From positions 682,001-746,000 of the forward strand of contig NZ_CP094473.1 of assembly GCF_023347535.1 (NCBI RefSeq): 64,000 nucleotides of DNA. The letters run 5' to 3'. Of this stretch, positions 53,083 through 62,900 are shown piece after piece (the stretch's first letter is position 1; the number at the start of each line of letters is the position of its first letter). A program made the translations under genes and the position numbers. Under the pieces are notes generated by a model. The model worked only from the letters and a program-made list of their open reading frames with translations, searched no databases and had not been told where the DNA came from. This stretch comes from Faecalibacterium sp. HTF-F. GTDB taxonomy: Bacteria > Bacillota > Clostridia > Oscillospirales > Ruminococcaceae.

Positions 53083-54399
53083 TTACGGGCAGGGGTGGAC
53101 AAGCGGCTCGATGCCTACAAAACCCCGCACCCTGCGGCCACCGGGCAGGTAGATGTTGTTGGTGGCTTCAAGGTTATAGCGGCGGTCATTCTGGCGCAGT
53201 TCGGCGCTGAAACGGATCGCCGATACGCTGTGGCAGGCGTTGTCCTCGCACCACTGCTTGTAAATGTCGTAGAACTCCTTGGAGCTGATGGAGTAGTCCG
53301 CCTTGAAGCGGAAGTAGCCTTCGGACTCCATAAAGTCGATGACATTGTTGCTGCTGCGCTTGATGGTGTCCACGTTGGCGGCGGCTCGTTCGCTGACCGT
53401 GAAGCGGAAATCGTTCTGCACCAGCCGGTGCAGCCCTTCCAGACACCAGAGCAGGATGCCTTCCAACTCGGCGCACATCTTCTCCACAAGGAAGGGGTCA
53501 TCCGTGCGGTCGGCAGGCTTGTCCTTAGTGGTCAGGATAAGCTGGCGGCGAAAGAAACCGTCCGAATGGTCATACAGCGAGGTCAACGCACCGTTGCCGA
53601 AGCAGAGGAACCGGGCGTAAATGTCCCGCTGGTAGCTCTGGACACCCTTGCGCTCCAAGTCCAGCTTGGCTTCGGCGGTGACGATGGTCTTGATATAGTT
53701 GGTCTTGGGCAGGGCGTTCATATCCATATCATCGTCGATCATCAGCAGGCGGCGTTCCAGATCGGCACGGGCAAAGCGGTTGTTTTCCACTTTCTGGACG
53801 CTGCCGTTGCTGGCGGCATCTCCCATGAGTCGCTTGAGCACCAGCCCGATGCGGGACTTGCCCTCGCCGCCCTTGCCGACAATGAGCATCATCTTCTGCC
53901 CTTTGGTGCTGGGGATCAGGCAGTAGCCCAGATACTCCTGCAAGGTGGGAATGTCAGCATCGTCCAGCAGCTCGTGCAGGAAAGTTAGCCAGCGGTCAGG
54001 GCTGGCGGCTTTGGGGTCATACCTCACAGGTAGGCGGTTCTGGCAGAACAGGCGGCTCTCCTGAAAAGAGCCGTCCGGCAGATGGTACACGCCGTTCTGG
54101 AGGTGGATGCAGTCCTGCTCGATGGGGAACGGGTCGGAAAAGGCCAGCAGCTTGATGGTCTCCAGAATGTTGGTGACCTTTTTGGACAGGCCGGAGGTGA
54201 CATATTCCTCGATGTTCTCCAAGATGCGCTGCTTGATCTCGCTTTCGTCCTCTACCGGGCCGTCCAGCGTGTACAGCGTACCGTTGACGCATTTCAGCGG
54301 CCACTGTTCCAGAAAGGCACGGCCAAACTGGACTTCATCGATCTTCTTACCGTTGTGCCAGTCCGGCCATAAAGGGTTGCGGGAAATGTTCTTCTTCAT
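53083..54399 (-). CDS. Phage/plasmid primase-type SF3 helicase (D5-like)
   Basis: This 438-aa protein has a D5_N-type N-terminal part (about 60-160) and an SF3 helicase domain with Walker A VGKGGEGKSRIG (about 173-184) and Walker B LLMIDDDMD (about 218-226), then a winged-helix C-terminal part (about 330-420). Such helicases unwind the origin of phages, satellites and integrative plasmids, working with a primase; the CHC2 primase is upstream at 54473. The ATG at 54399 is preceded by AAAGGAG. A long palindrome separates it from the primase gene. Confidence 0.88.
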   Translation of the reverse strand: MKKNISRNPLWPDWHNGKKIDEVQFGRAFLEQWPLKCVNGTLYTLDGPVEDESEIKQRILENIEEYVTSGLSKKVTNILETIKLLAFSDPFPIEQDCIHLQNGVYHLPDGSFQESRLFCQNRLPVRYDPKAASPDRWLTFLHELLDDADIPTLQEYLGYCLIPSTKGQKMMLIVGKGGEGKSRIGLVLKRLMGDAASNGSVQKVENNRFARADLERRLLMIDDDMDMNALPKTNYIKTIVTAEAKLDLERKGVQSYQRDIYARFLCFGNGALTSLYDHSDGFFRRQLILTTKDKPADRTDDPFLVEKMCAELEGILLWCLEGLHRLVQNDFRFTVSERAAANVDTIKRSSNNVIDFMESEGYFRFKADYSISSKEFYDIYKQWCEDNACHSVSAIRFSAELRQNDRRYNLEATNNIYLPGGRRVRGFVGIEPLVHPCP

Positions 54400-54422
54400 G
54401 TGGTGGTTCTCCTTTAAAAAAG

Positions 54423-54459
54423 TAAAGTGGTGATTATCATAATGATAAGCACCACTTTA
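54423..54459. repeat. 37-nt near-perfect palindrome between primase and helicase
   Basis: Arms of 18 nt (54423-54440 and 54442-54459) match with one mismatch around a single centre base; TTTTTT follows on the minus strand. It could be an operator, a cruciform or a terminator whose T run merges into the helicase RBS. Confidence 0.7.
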
Positions 54460-54472
54460 GGTGAATGAATCG

Positions 54473-55081
54473 TCAGGCGCACTTTGCCAGAGCAAGGCGG
54501 TCGGTGCGCTCCTCCAGCATCAGCAGGTACGACCCGGACAGCAGCTGTGCAGCGGCAGCGGCCTTCTGCTGGGGCGTCCCAAATGCAACGCAGTCCGTCA
54601 GGTGCTCGATGGTCTCGGTCGTGTGGAGGGCTTCCACGAACCGCTCGTCCAGCGGTTCTTCCGGGCTGGCGGACTTGTAATGCTCTCGCCAGTCGTGCAG
54701 CAGGTCAAGATAATCGGTCAGCACCCGCAGGCAGTAGGCGATGTCTGCCCACTGCTCGTCCGTCAGGCCACGCTTGGGCGGCGGCAGGGCGATGGCATTG
54801 GCGGGCGGCTTATCCGGGTCAAGCCCGAAGTCACTTACAAGCTTCTCGGCGGCTTGCCGGGGGGTCAGGTCGAACAGTTTGGCGGTGAGGTCAATGGCAT
54901 CTCCGTTGGCTCCGCAGCCAAAGCAATAATAATAGGTGTCGTTCAGCTTCATACTGGGGTGGTTGTCGGAGTGGAACGGACAGCACACCATGCCATGGCG
55001 GTCTAGCTTCATACCATACATTTCTCCCACCTGCCGAACGGTGATGGCGGACTTGACAGTTTGATACAGGCTCAAGGGCAT
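54473..55081 (-). CDS. CHC2 zinc-finger DNA primase-like protein
   Basis: This 202-aa protein has the DnaG-type zinc ribbon MVCCPFHSDNHPSM...YYCFGCGANGD (about 31-62), which recognises template DNA. The TOPRIM catalytic core of full primases is absent, and the rest (about 100-200) is alpha-helical and unrecognised. It probably works with the SF3 helicase downstream as a split primase-helicase, a common layout in integrative elements. It is the first gene of the minus-strand replication block. Confidence 0.85.
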   Translation of the reverse strand: MPLSLYQTVKSAITVRQVGEMYGMKLDRHGMVCCPFHSDNHPSMKLNDTYYYCFGCGANGDAIDLTAKLFDLTPRQAAEKLVSDFGLDPDKPPANAIALPPPKRGLTDEQWADIAYCLRVLTDYLDLLHDWREHYKSASPEEPLDERFVEALHTTETIEHLTDCVAFGTPQQKAAAAAQLLSGSYLLMLEERTDRLALAKCA

Positions 55082-55107
55082 TCCTCCTTTGTTTCGTGCG
55101 TTGCACC

Positions 55108-55142
55108 AGAGTCCCTAGCGTGGGAACTCTGGTGTTTTTTGC
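55108..55142 (+). terminator. Orphan plus-strand terminator
   Basis: CACCAGAGTTCCC-type stem (CACCAGAGT with ACTCTGGTG, further pairs inside) followed by TTTTTT on plus, with no plus-strand gene before it. Confidence 0.6.
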
Positions 55143-55268
55143 TTCCTGCCTGAATATACGGAAAATTTTGCAGGAAAGGCGAAAAAGCGGCAGAACTGCA
55201 ACGGAAAAAGAAAAAAGCCCTTACTGGTTGCAGGGTTGCAACAGCAAGGGTGGAGAGGTGACCGTATA

Positions 55269-55297
55269 TTGAACAAAACGGCAGAGCGTATTATAAT
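55269..55297 (+). promoter_or_regulatory. Promoter of the XRE regulator gene
   Basis: TTGAAC, 17-nt spacer, perfect TATAAT, 33 nt before the start codon. Confidence 0.75.
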
Positions 55298-55329
55298 GAG
55301 GAAAAAGATCAAAAAGGAGGGCCGACCAC

Positions 55330-56160
55330 ATGGCACAGGAATATCTGCCCGCACCGTCCAACGTCCGTCTTGCGGACTTGATGAAAGAGCACAATATCAG
55401 CCAACCGGAGCTTGCCAAGGAAATCGGCTGCTCCAAAAGCACCATCAGCCGCTTCATCAGCGGCGCAAAAGGGACGCTGACCCATGAGCAGGTGCTGAAA
55501 ATCGCAAGGCTGTTTAATGTGTCCACGGATTTCCTGCTGGGAGAAACCAACATCCCCGACCGCAAAAATTACGACATTGCCGAACTGGGCTTGTCCGTAG
55601 AAGCTGCAAAGAACCTCTACACAGGGCGTGTCAATACAGAGGTGGTCAACCTGCTGTTGGAAAACGCCCGCTTTGCAGAGCTTACTTACCGCATAGCGCA
55701 GTATTTTGATGATACCTTTGCATCCGGTATCGCGGCACAGAACGCCATGCTCACGACATTGAGCACCCTGCTGCGCACAAAGGTCAAGACCCCGGAAGCA
55801 GCCAAAGCCGCAAAGGACATCAGCCTTCGGAGAAAGCCGGTGTACCAAGGCGACCTTGATGATATTGAAATGTACTTCATGGCGGCAATCAAGGAAATCA
55901 AAAAGGGTATCGGGAGCCATTACGCCGAGCAGGAAGCCATGAGCAAGAAAGCGGCAGAGAAAATGTTCACCGAATTGACCAAAGGGCAGGATGTGCAGCA
56001 CCCAACGATTACGGCAGAGCAGTTGACAGATGCAATGTTGGACAGCGTTTCGGGTATGGAAGGAGCCACGCCGGAAGCACTGGAACAGCTGCGAAGCGGT
56101 CTGTTGGAAATCTTGCGGTCTGCCGCAGAGCAGGAAAACGCCCATGAAGCAGACGAATGA
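55330..56160 (+). CDS. XRE-family transcriptional regulator
   Basis: This 276-aa protein has an N-terminal helix-turn-helix domain (about 12-70: LADLMKEHNISQPELAKEIG, SKSTISRFISGAKG) and a long helical C-terminal part of unknown role (about 80-276). It is divergent from the primase-helicase block and probably controls it, as repressors of mobile elements often do. AAAGGAGGG precedes the ATG by 9 nt. Its end overlaps the truncated sigma-factor gene by 17 bp. Confidence 0.88.
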   Translation: MAQEYLPAPSNVRLADLMKEHNISQPELAKEIGCSKSTISRFISGAKGTLTHEQVLKIARLFNVSTDFLLGETNIPDRKNYDIAELGLSVEAAKNLYTGRVNTEVVNLLLENARFAELTYRIAQYFDDTFASGIAAQNAMLTTLSTLLRTKVKTPEAAKAAKDISLRRKPVYQGDLDDIEMYFMAAIKEIKKGIGSHYAEQEAMSKKAAEKMFTELTKGQDVQHPTITAEQLTDAMLDSVSGMEGATPEALEQLRSGLLEILRSAAEQENAHEADE

Positions 56161-56548
56161 ACGGCTTTGTGCGCTGGCGCAGAAAGGCGATGCTGCCGCG
56201 CTGGACAGCCTGATCGACAACAACAAGTCCTTTATTGGCAAGGTGGCAAATGACCTTTTCCGCAGCATGAATCTGGCACAATCCGGCCTGAACCTTGACA
56301 CGGACGATTTGAAACAGGCAGGGAATATGGGCTTGTGGAAGGCCGTGCCAAAGTTCGATGCAGCGCGCGGCATGAAGTTCTTGACCTACGCAGCTCCGGC
56401 CATCCGCAACGCCATGATGGACATGGTGCGGGATGCCTTTGCCGCTTTTGAGCAGCGGATGGTGACGGAGGACAAGGACGGTATCTGCTACCAGCGCGTT
56501 TCGCTGGACGATGTTCTGCCGGGAGAGGAACAACTGCGGCGCATATAA
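56144..56548 (+). pseudogene. Sigma-70-like factor, truncated after region 2
   Basis: The 134 codons start MKQTNERLCALAQKGDAAAL and contain sigma region 2 (LDTDDLKQAGNMGLWKAVPK and FDAARGMKFLTYAAPAIRNA), then DDVLPGEEQLRRI and a stop at 56546. Relatives continue well beyond the LPGEEQL motif through regions 3 and 4. The stop falls where an unrelated ECF-type fragment begins, so the gene was cut by recombination. Without region 4 it should not recognise a -35 element. Confidence 0.75.
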
Positions 56549-56890
56549 TACCTACAAGCGGCTGGTCTACCATACCGCTTACAAAATTATGGGCGATTCA
56601 TATCTGGCAGAAGATGTGCTGCAAGAGGTTTTTTTGTACGTTGCCAAAAATTTTTCTAAAATTCATCGAGAAAACTGTCACGAACTCGCCGCTTATCTCG
56701 TTAGTTGTAGTAGAAGCCGTGCATACGATATGCTTCGCAAGCAGCGAGAAGAACCATTAGAAGAAATCCCAGACGTGCCAGATGATGCCCCGGTGCCGGA
56801 TGATGCAGTAGTCAGCACCGATAACATCCAACACCTGACAGAACTGATCGGACAGATGAAACCAATGTATCGTGCCCCACTACGTCTTTT
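56539..56890 (+). pseudogene. ECF-type sigma factor fragment
   Basis: In a frame different from the preceding gene, the DNA encodes an ECF sigma region 2 (YKRLVYHTAYKIMGDSYLAE, then DVLQEVFLYVAKNF) and the start of region 4 (LTELIGQMKPMYRAPLRL). The N-terminus and the rest of region 4 are missing. The fragment is flanked by the truncated sigma gene on the left and the truncated recombinase end on the right, and it is richer in A/T than its neighbours. I see no start codon with an RBS. Confidence 0.7.
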
Positions 56891-57989
56891 GGCAATGCCC
56901 ATCGGCGTAGGTGTGTGTCCGTCCGCTGCTGGTCAGGCTCAAGCGGTTGCCGCAGTGACCGCAGTAAACCAGCCCGGTCAACAGGGCTTTGGAGCTGGTG
57001 CCCAGTGAAGTGCCGCCACGCTCACAGGTGCGTGCCTGCCGCAGTTCCTGTGCCTGCTCGAACAGTTCTGGTTCGATAATGCGGAGCTGCGGACACTCCG
57101 TCTCCACCGCACCGTTGATGAGGTACCCCGTGTATCCTTTATTCTTGATCATCCGAACGATGCTGGTGTTGGGGATATTTTTGTTGTTCCGTCCTACGAC
57201 TCCCTGTTCATAAAGATAGTGGCTCAACTTCTGTGCGCCGTAGCCCTCGTAAACGTACTTGTGGAAAATCAGCCGGACGATCTCAGCTTCTGCTTCGTCA
57301 ACCACAAGGTCGCAGACTTCCTGATTCTTCTTGTTCACCCGACCAAGGCGGACACGCTTGTAGCCGTAAGGCACGGTGCCGCCCGTGTAGTGGCCTTCCC
57401 CGGTGAGCTGTTCCAGCCTTGTCCGGGTACGGACGGAGGTTTTCAGGCTCTCGCCGGATGCCTGCCAGTAGCGGATGTAGTTCATCAGCTTGTCCACATG
57501 GGTGTCAAACCGCTGCTGTCCCTCGTTCACGCTCCAGACCTCGATGCCCTGCTTGGTGAACCACTCCACAATAAAGGGCGTTTCATCATCACGGCGACCG
57601 AGACGGTCAAACATGAACACCAGCAGAATGTCAAACTTGCCCTCCATCGCGGCCTGTTGAATTTTCTGGAGTTCGTCACGCTCTTTGGCAGATTTTTTGA
57701 AGCCGGAAACGCCTTTTTCGGAAAATTCCTTGACGATCTCCCAGCCCTGACTTTCTGCAAAGTTGCGGCAGGCTTCTTTCTGCATGGGGATGTCGTCTTT
57801 CTCGACCTGTCCCTTTGTCGAAACACGGTATAAGGTATCCAGAACCTTGAAAGGGTGGTTGGTGAAGGGGTGCAGCTCGTCAATGGGAATTTGCTGTACC
57901 TGCTCCCGCTGTTCCTCCTGTCGGTTTTCCTCGGTGGAAAACAGGTCATCTAGCCCTTTCAGAGCTAAGTTTTCGCTGTCGATCGGCAT
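56880..57989 (-). CDS. ParB N-terminus fused in frame to a truncated large serine recombinase
   Basis: The 369-aa protein starts with about 51 residues of a ParB/Spo0J partition protein (LKGLDDLFSTEEN, QQIPIDELHPF, NHPFKVLD) and continues directly as a large serine recombinase: LYRVSTKGQVEKDD (catalytic Ser about 56), FDRLGRRDDE, the recombinase domain (GTVPYGYKRVR, about 215) and the first half of the zinc ribbon (CGHCGNRL), ending at QKT. The ParB CTPase and DNA-binding parts are lost, and the recombinase lacks its C-terminal coiled-coil. GGGAGG precedes the ATG at 57989, which lies inside the parA 3' end. Activity is doubtful. Confidence 0.8.
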   Translation of the reverse strand: MPIDSENLALKGLDDLFSTEENRQEEQREQVQQIPIDELHPFTNHPFKVLDTLYRVSTKGQVEKDDIPMQKEACRNFAESQGWEIVKEFSEKGVSGFKKSAKERDELQKIQQAAMEGKFDILLVFMFDRLGRRDDETPFIVEWFTKQGIEVWSVNEGQQRFDTHVDKLMNYIRYWQASGESLKTSVRTRTRLEQLTGEGHYTGGTVPYGYKRVRLGRVNKKNQEVCDLVVDEAEAEIVRLIFHKYVYEGYGAQKLSHYLYEQGVVGRNNKNIPNTSIVRMIKNKGYTGYLINGAVETECPQLRIIEPELFEQAQELRQARTCERGGTSLGTSSKALLTGLVYCGHCGNRLSLTSSGRTHTYADGHCQKT

Positions 57990-58806
57990 CCGCCTGCACC
58001 TCCCTTGCAAGAGATTTGTAGGCTTCTGCCACCTTACCCTTGGGGTCATAGGCAAAGATGCTTTTGCCTGCCGCACTGGTTTCTGCCGCACGGACAGACC
58101 GTGGGATGGTCTGCTCAAACACCTTCAGGTGCTTTCCGTATATCTGCCGGATCAGATTGCTGATCTGCTTTCCGTAGTTGGTGCGGCTGTCGGTCATGGT
58201 CAGCAGGATGCCTTCGATTTTCAGTTTGGGGTTGATTTGCCGACGAACCTTTTGGACGGTCTGCAAAAGCTGTTCCAGACCTTTTGCGGACAGGTATTGC
58301 GCCTGTACCGGAATCAAGGCAGCGTCTGCCGCCGCCAGTGCGTTGATGGTGAGCATCCCCAGCGAGGGCATACAGTCCAGCAGAATAAAATCGTACTCCC
58401 GTTTGGCACTGTCCAGCACCTGCTTGAGTATCTTTTCCCGGTTCATGCTGTTTACCAGCGCCACTTCCAGCCCTGCCAGTTCGATGTTGGCAGGGATAAG
58501 GTCAACACCCTCTGTGTGGTGCAGAATGCCCTCGCCGGGCTGGATGGGCTGGTCGTTCATGGCTTTTGCCATCAGGGTGGAGAGGGTGGTAGGCAGTTCA
58601 TCGGGCTGCTGCCAGCCCATGCTAATGGTCAATGACCCCTGTGGGTCGGTGTCCACCAACAGGACTTTCTTGCCCTCCATTGCCAGCCCAATGCCCAGAT
58701 TCTCACAGGTGGTGCTTTTCCCCACACCGCCTTTTTGATTGGTGACTGCGATAATCGTAGCTTTCTTTGCGATAACATCACCCCGCTTTCGGTGAACCAC
58801 GCGCAA
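57946..58806 (-). CDS. parA: ParA-family partition ATPase
   Basis: This protein of about 285 aa has the deviant Walker A QKGGVGKST (about 24-32), Walker A' VLLVDTDPQGS (about 48-58), and FILLDCMPSLGMLTINAL (Walker B region, about 138-155). ParA positions plasmid copies together with ParB, which here is destroyed. The start is uncertain: TTG at 58806 or GTG at 58800 are in frame, and GGGGTGAT lies just before the conserved AKKATIIAV block. It overlaps the end of repA by 29 bp. Confidence 0.9.
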   Translation of the reverse strand: MRVVHRKRGDVIAKKATIIAVTNQKGGVGKSTTCENLGIGLAMEGKKVLLVDTDPQGSLTISMGWQQPDELPTTLSTLMAKAMNDQPIQPGEGILHHTEGVDLIPANIELAGLEVALVNSMNREKILKQVLDSAKREYDFILLDCMPSLGMLTINALAAADAALIPVQAQYLSAKGLEQLLQTVQKVRRQINPKLKIEGILLTMTDSRTNYGKQISNLIRQIYGKHLKVFEQTIPRSVRAAETSAAGKSIFAYDPKGKVAEAYKSLAREVQADADRQRKLSSERAR

Positions 58807-59644
58807 AGTCGTGGTTCGTCTTGTTCTGATAGTAGAGGTTCATGGTGGTGGGCGCGTTGTAGAGCATCGCCAGCAGATACTGCTTCATGTTCCGCACCGG
58901 GGCGGTGTTTTCTGCCAGAGAATCTAGCACGAAACGGATGTGGTCAGCATTCAGCTTTTTCAGCCGACTGCGTACCACCTCGGCAGGTTTGTCATCTCCG
59001 GCAATCCGCAATATCTTGCGCTTGGTAGAGCAGGTATCCACAAACAAGTCCACGATCTGATAGATGGTGTCCTCATCATCCGGGCAGAGTCGGAGCAGAA
59101 GTTCTACCTCCAATGCCTGATAAAAATAATCCTCAAGCTGCTCCCGGATGCCCTCGGAGTAGATAGGGTCAGGATCGTTCCACTCTGTCTTATTCTTATC
59201 AGTCTTATTTGCTTGCGGTTTTGGCTGCTCCAGAATTGCGCTTTCGGCAGCACCAGAATTGCTGGTTGGGCAATTCTGTACTTGCGCTTTTGGCAGTCCA
59301 GACGAAAAGTCCTTGACGTAGACGAGGCTGGGTCTGCCCAGACCACGGCGTTTGCGCTCAATGAGGTCGATGTCCTCCAGTTCTCGGAACAGCTTGACCG
59401 CCTTGTGCTCGGCGCAGCAGAGGGATTCCTGCACTTCCCGGACGGTGTAGATGATATACACGCGCCCCTGCTCGTCCAGCCAGCCGTTCTTTGCAGACAG
59501 GCTCATACGGTCCAGCAGGATGCCGTACAGTGTCCGGGCATCGGTGGAAAGCTGCCGGAAGCGGTGGTCTTGGAACAGTGCTTTCGGGATGCGGAAGTAG
59601 GAGAACAATTCGCCCGACTGACCGTAGAAGTAGTCGTAATTCAT
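58778..59644 (-). CDS. repA: Replication initiator protein A (RepA_N family)
   Basis: This 288-aa protein has the RepA_N winged-helix domain (about 1-115: FSYFRIPKALFQDHRF, LYGILLDRMSLSAKNGW, VYIIYTVREVQESL), an unstructured linker (about 120-160) and a helical C-terminal domain (DUF6017-like, about 165-280: FVDTCSTKRKILRIAGDDKP) seen in clostridial elements. RepA_N proteins bind the origin, often inside their own gene, and start theta replication. With parA it forms a plasmid maintenance block. Confidence 0.9.
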   Translation of the reverse strand: MNYDYFYGQSGELFSYFRIPKALFQDHRFRQLSTDARTLYGILLDRMSLSAKNGWLDEQGRVYIIYTVREVQESLCCAEHKAVKLFRELEDIDLIERKRRGLGRPSLVYVKDFSSGLPKAQVQNCPTSNSGAAESAILEQPKPQANKTDKNKTEWNDPDPIYSEGIREQLEDYFYQALEVELLLRLCPDDEDTIYQIVDLFVDTCSTKRKILRIAGDDKPAEVVRSRLKKLNADHIRFVLDSLAENTAPVRNMKQYLLAMLYNAPTTMNLYYQNKTNHDFARGSPKAG

Positions 59645-59648
59645 GGTA

Positions 59649-59903
59649 TTAACGAATCATCAGCTCACGGTCTGCGGCACCTTTCATATACATGGCTTCC
59701 GCGATGTCATCCATCACCCGGAACAGTGCATCATCCAGTTCAAGATACTTCCGCCCCAGCTTTTCATCCAGCAGCCTCCGGAACTCACGTTCAATTTTGT
59801 CACGCTCGCAGGCAACTCGCTGATAGCGAGATGTCTTCATTAGCTCCGTCCATATTGGACGTACCATTTTGTCGTAGTAGTTCAGCATAAAGTCTTTATC
59901 CAT
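59649..59903 (-). CDS. Small conserved element protein of unknown function
   Basis: This 84-aa, charged, helical protein (MDKDFMLNYYDKMVRPIW, then KIEREFRRLLDEKLGRKYLE) has no cysteine, signal or membrane segment. It is 4 bp upstream of repA, so it should be co-expressed; a role in copy control or replication is an inference from place only. The ATG at 59903 is 6 nt after AAGGAGG; an ATG at 59909 directly abuts that site. Confidence 0.65.
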   Translation of the reverse strand: MDKDFMLNYYDKMVRPIWTELMKTSRYQRVACERDKIEREFRRLLDEKLGRKYLELDDALFRVMDDIAEAMYMKGAADRELMIR

Positions 59904-59978
59904 TGGCATCCTCCTTTTGATTTTACATATAAAAATTGCGGACAGCCATTTTTATGGATGCCCGCAATAATAATTTTA

Positions 59979-62900
59979 TTATTTACAAATCCAGTTGATT
60001 CTCACTGAGAAATATGTTGGATACACAGATAGAAATCCTAATATTTTTTCTTTGCACATTTTTAAAGCATCGATGATATGATTAGTGTCAATCGACTCCG
60101 CTCCAATTTGTTCTGCAATAGAATTAGCCAAAAGACGATCATTAAATACTTTTTCACAGATTGAGATGGCCGTCTCTGAACATACTCCATATTTTAATTT
60201 CCTTTGTAAAAGAAGTAACTTTGATACAAGAAGTGCTCTGTTTTCATCATCGCCATCATCAATCACATCAATGATATTTCCTATAAAAAAGCTGAATTCA
60301 TAGGAAATGAGCTTGCTGCACAGGCTCTCAATATCCGATATCAAAAGTCCAGTCGCTTTTTTCATTGCTATAAAGGAGTATCCATCAAGCCACATTCGAC
60401 AAATATCTGGAAAATATTCTTCTGTTTTACCAATTTTATGAGTATCGATAAAAAAGGATAACAACATTTCAAAAATTTCTGAATCTGAAAGTTGCTGCTC
60501 CATGAATTGAGTTTCTGCTAGCCATGCTTCAATTATTAAAGCATCATCTATTCCAAGCATACTTTTGGAGTATCGTTTGATCTTCACACGATCAACTGTC
60601 TTTGCCTTTTGTGCAATGACATCAAATATTTTTTCCAACAACGTTTTTTCTGCATCGTTGGCCATAAAATAAGCAAGAGTCTCTTTACAAAGTTCCAATG
60701 CCACAACCTGCGCATCGGAACCTTCATCATTAGAAAGGACAAAGCATAGATGATTTTCGATTGTCTCTATGACATGCTGCCGAACCGTTAGAGCAGTCTT
60801 AAGTACAGCAACACTTTTTTGGTTCATCGGCGTCTGTTTTTTCCGTTCATATGCTTGCAGAATTTTTTCGTAGCACGATTCAAAGCAATCCCAATGGCTA
60901 TAATTGTTGATAATATAGTTAGCAATATATACGCCTTTTACATGGTCATCATGATTGATTTCAATATCTTGGACAAGCCATAAAATAGAGCTTTCGCATG
61001 GTTCTGCTGCGTGACTGTCAAACATTTTGACGCAGTTTTCCCATTTGTAAAATCCTCCGTTTCTTCGATTGTTCTTGTTGTCAAATAGCTTTGAATCTGT
61101 AACAATAACACTTCCTTCCGTGTACATTCCCGAACGTGCTGTCCTTCCCATTAAATTTTGAAAATTTCGAATTTTCATACTATTTTGATCAAGCATGAAA
61201 CTAGTCATAAAAAGGTACTTTATGGGAATGTTCACTCCTTGAGCAAGTGTAGATGTACATATCACAAGGTGCAGGTCTTTCTTACGAAATGCGTATTCAA
61301 TAGCAAGGCGCAAACCATTCGGAAGATTTGAATAGTGTGGTGCAACACCCAAATTGCAAGCTTTTGTATATGGATGATCACAACCGTAATAATCGGCCAT
61401 TAACTTGGCAATACGACTCATTTCCAATGTGTTGCTATACTTCTGAATTCCAGAAAGATCATATTCTCGACTATCAAGGTCAATAATTTGCTGAATTATG
61501 GTTTGTACACTTCGAGTTCGATTGGCAAAAATTGCAGCACCACCATTTTTGCAAAGTTTATTTGCATAATATATTGCAATATCCTTGGGATCTGTCAACT
61601 TCGGAAAATAACGCTTTTTTCTTTCTTTTCCAAGTTTTTTTAGCAAATTGACTTCTATGCTGCGTGGAACATAGAAATCTTCACGTTCAGGATCTTCTGA
61701 GTAGTAATGAATATCTCGTGTTTGTGAAGAAAATCCGATGCTTTTAGGTGTTGTTTTAATTGCCGGATCAGAAGCCAAGGTTCCATTTTCATTAAAAAGC
61801 CATTGCTTAATTTGCTCGGCGTTTGAAAGCACCGCAGAAAGAAGCACAATTTGTTTTTCTGTATTTATGTGTTTTCGAATTTCAGAAATCAACAGCTCAT
61901 AAGCTGTTCCACGTCTTCCATCATCGAACATATGACTCTCATCAAATATATACAAACCGATTTCATCTAAAAACTCAACTTGATGATGGATAATATAGCT
62001 GAGCTTTTCTGGCGTACAAATTAGTATTGTCGCTTTCAAAGTAAAATCCACGAAAAAATCATTTTCCAGAATATCTGAAAATTGGTTTATTAAAACACTC
62101 TCTCCAAAAGCTGAAGTCATATCGCTTGCAATCTCGTTACATAAAGCACGAAGTGGTGCAACAATAATAGCAGTAGCCGTTCGGTTCGAGAGAAAGGATG
62201 ACCGAATGATTAGTTCTATACTTTTGGTTTTCCCAACGCCTGTTGGAAGCTGAACGATTGCATTTTCTCCGCTTAACACATTTTTCTTTCCTATAAGCTG
62301 CTGTGCAGGCCACAACATTTTAGGAGATTTTGAGCTTTTTAAATACTCTTCCCATTGTCCGGGTTCCAATTTTGAATATTGAGGAATCAGTTTCCATGCG
62401 GCTTTTGATAACGCTATCGTAATTACTGCAAGGAGTATATCGACATAGTATATCTCCATAGGATCATTGTTTTTATAAATTGCAGTTCGATATTTCCGAA
62501 TCGCCTGTTCTATGTTAGGCAAGCCTTCTCCATTGGTGTAGTAGAATAGTAATGCCCGGCAGAGTTCTTCACCGCCAAAGGTATCAGAACTTATAGGGAA
62601 AACCTTATCCAAGAGGAGATACCCTAATAGATTTCTAAGTATTATTTGAGATGTACCCATAGTGGGCGTATCTTTTATTTTTTCGAAAAGGGCCGCACAT
62701 AATACTTTGGAACTACCAAAATCATTGGATAAGAAATAGGCTGCTGCACCGGACAATAAAAAGTCCGTATCGTATGCTGTTCTATCATTAGCTCCAACGG
62801 AGGCATCAAAGTATTGAGAAGCCTTCACCATATAGGGTGCGAATTCTGCCTTCCCAGTTTCATCATTTTCTATAATGCTCTCTGCATATCGAGAAAGGAT

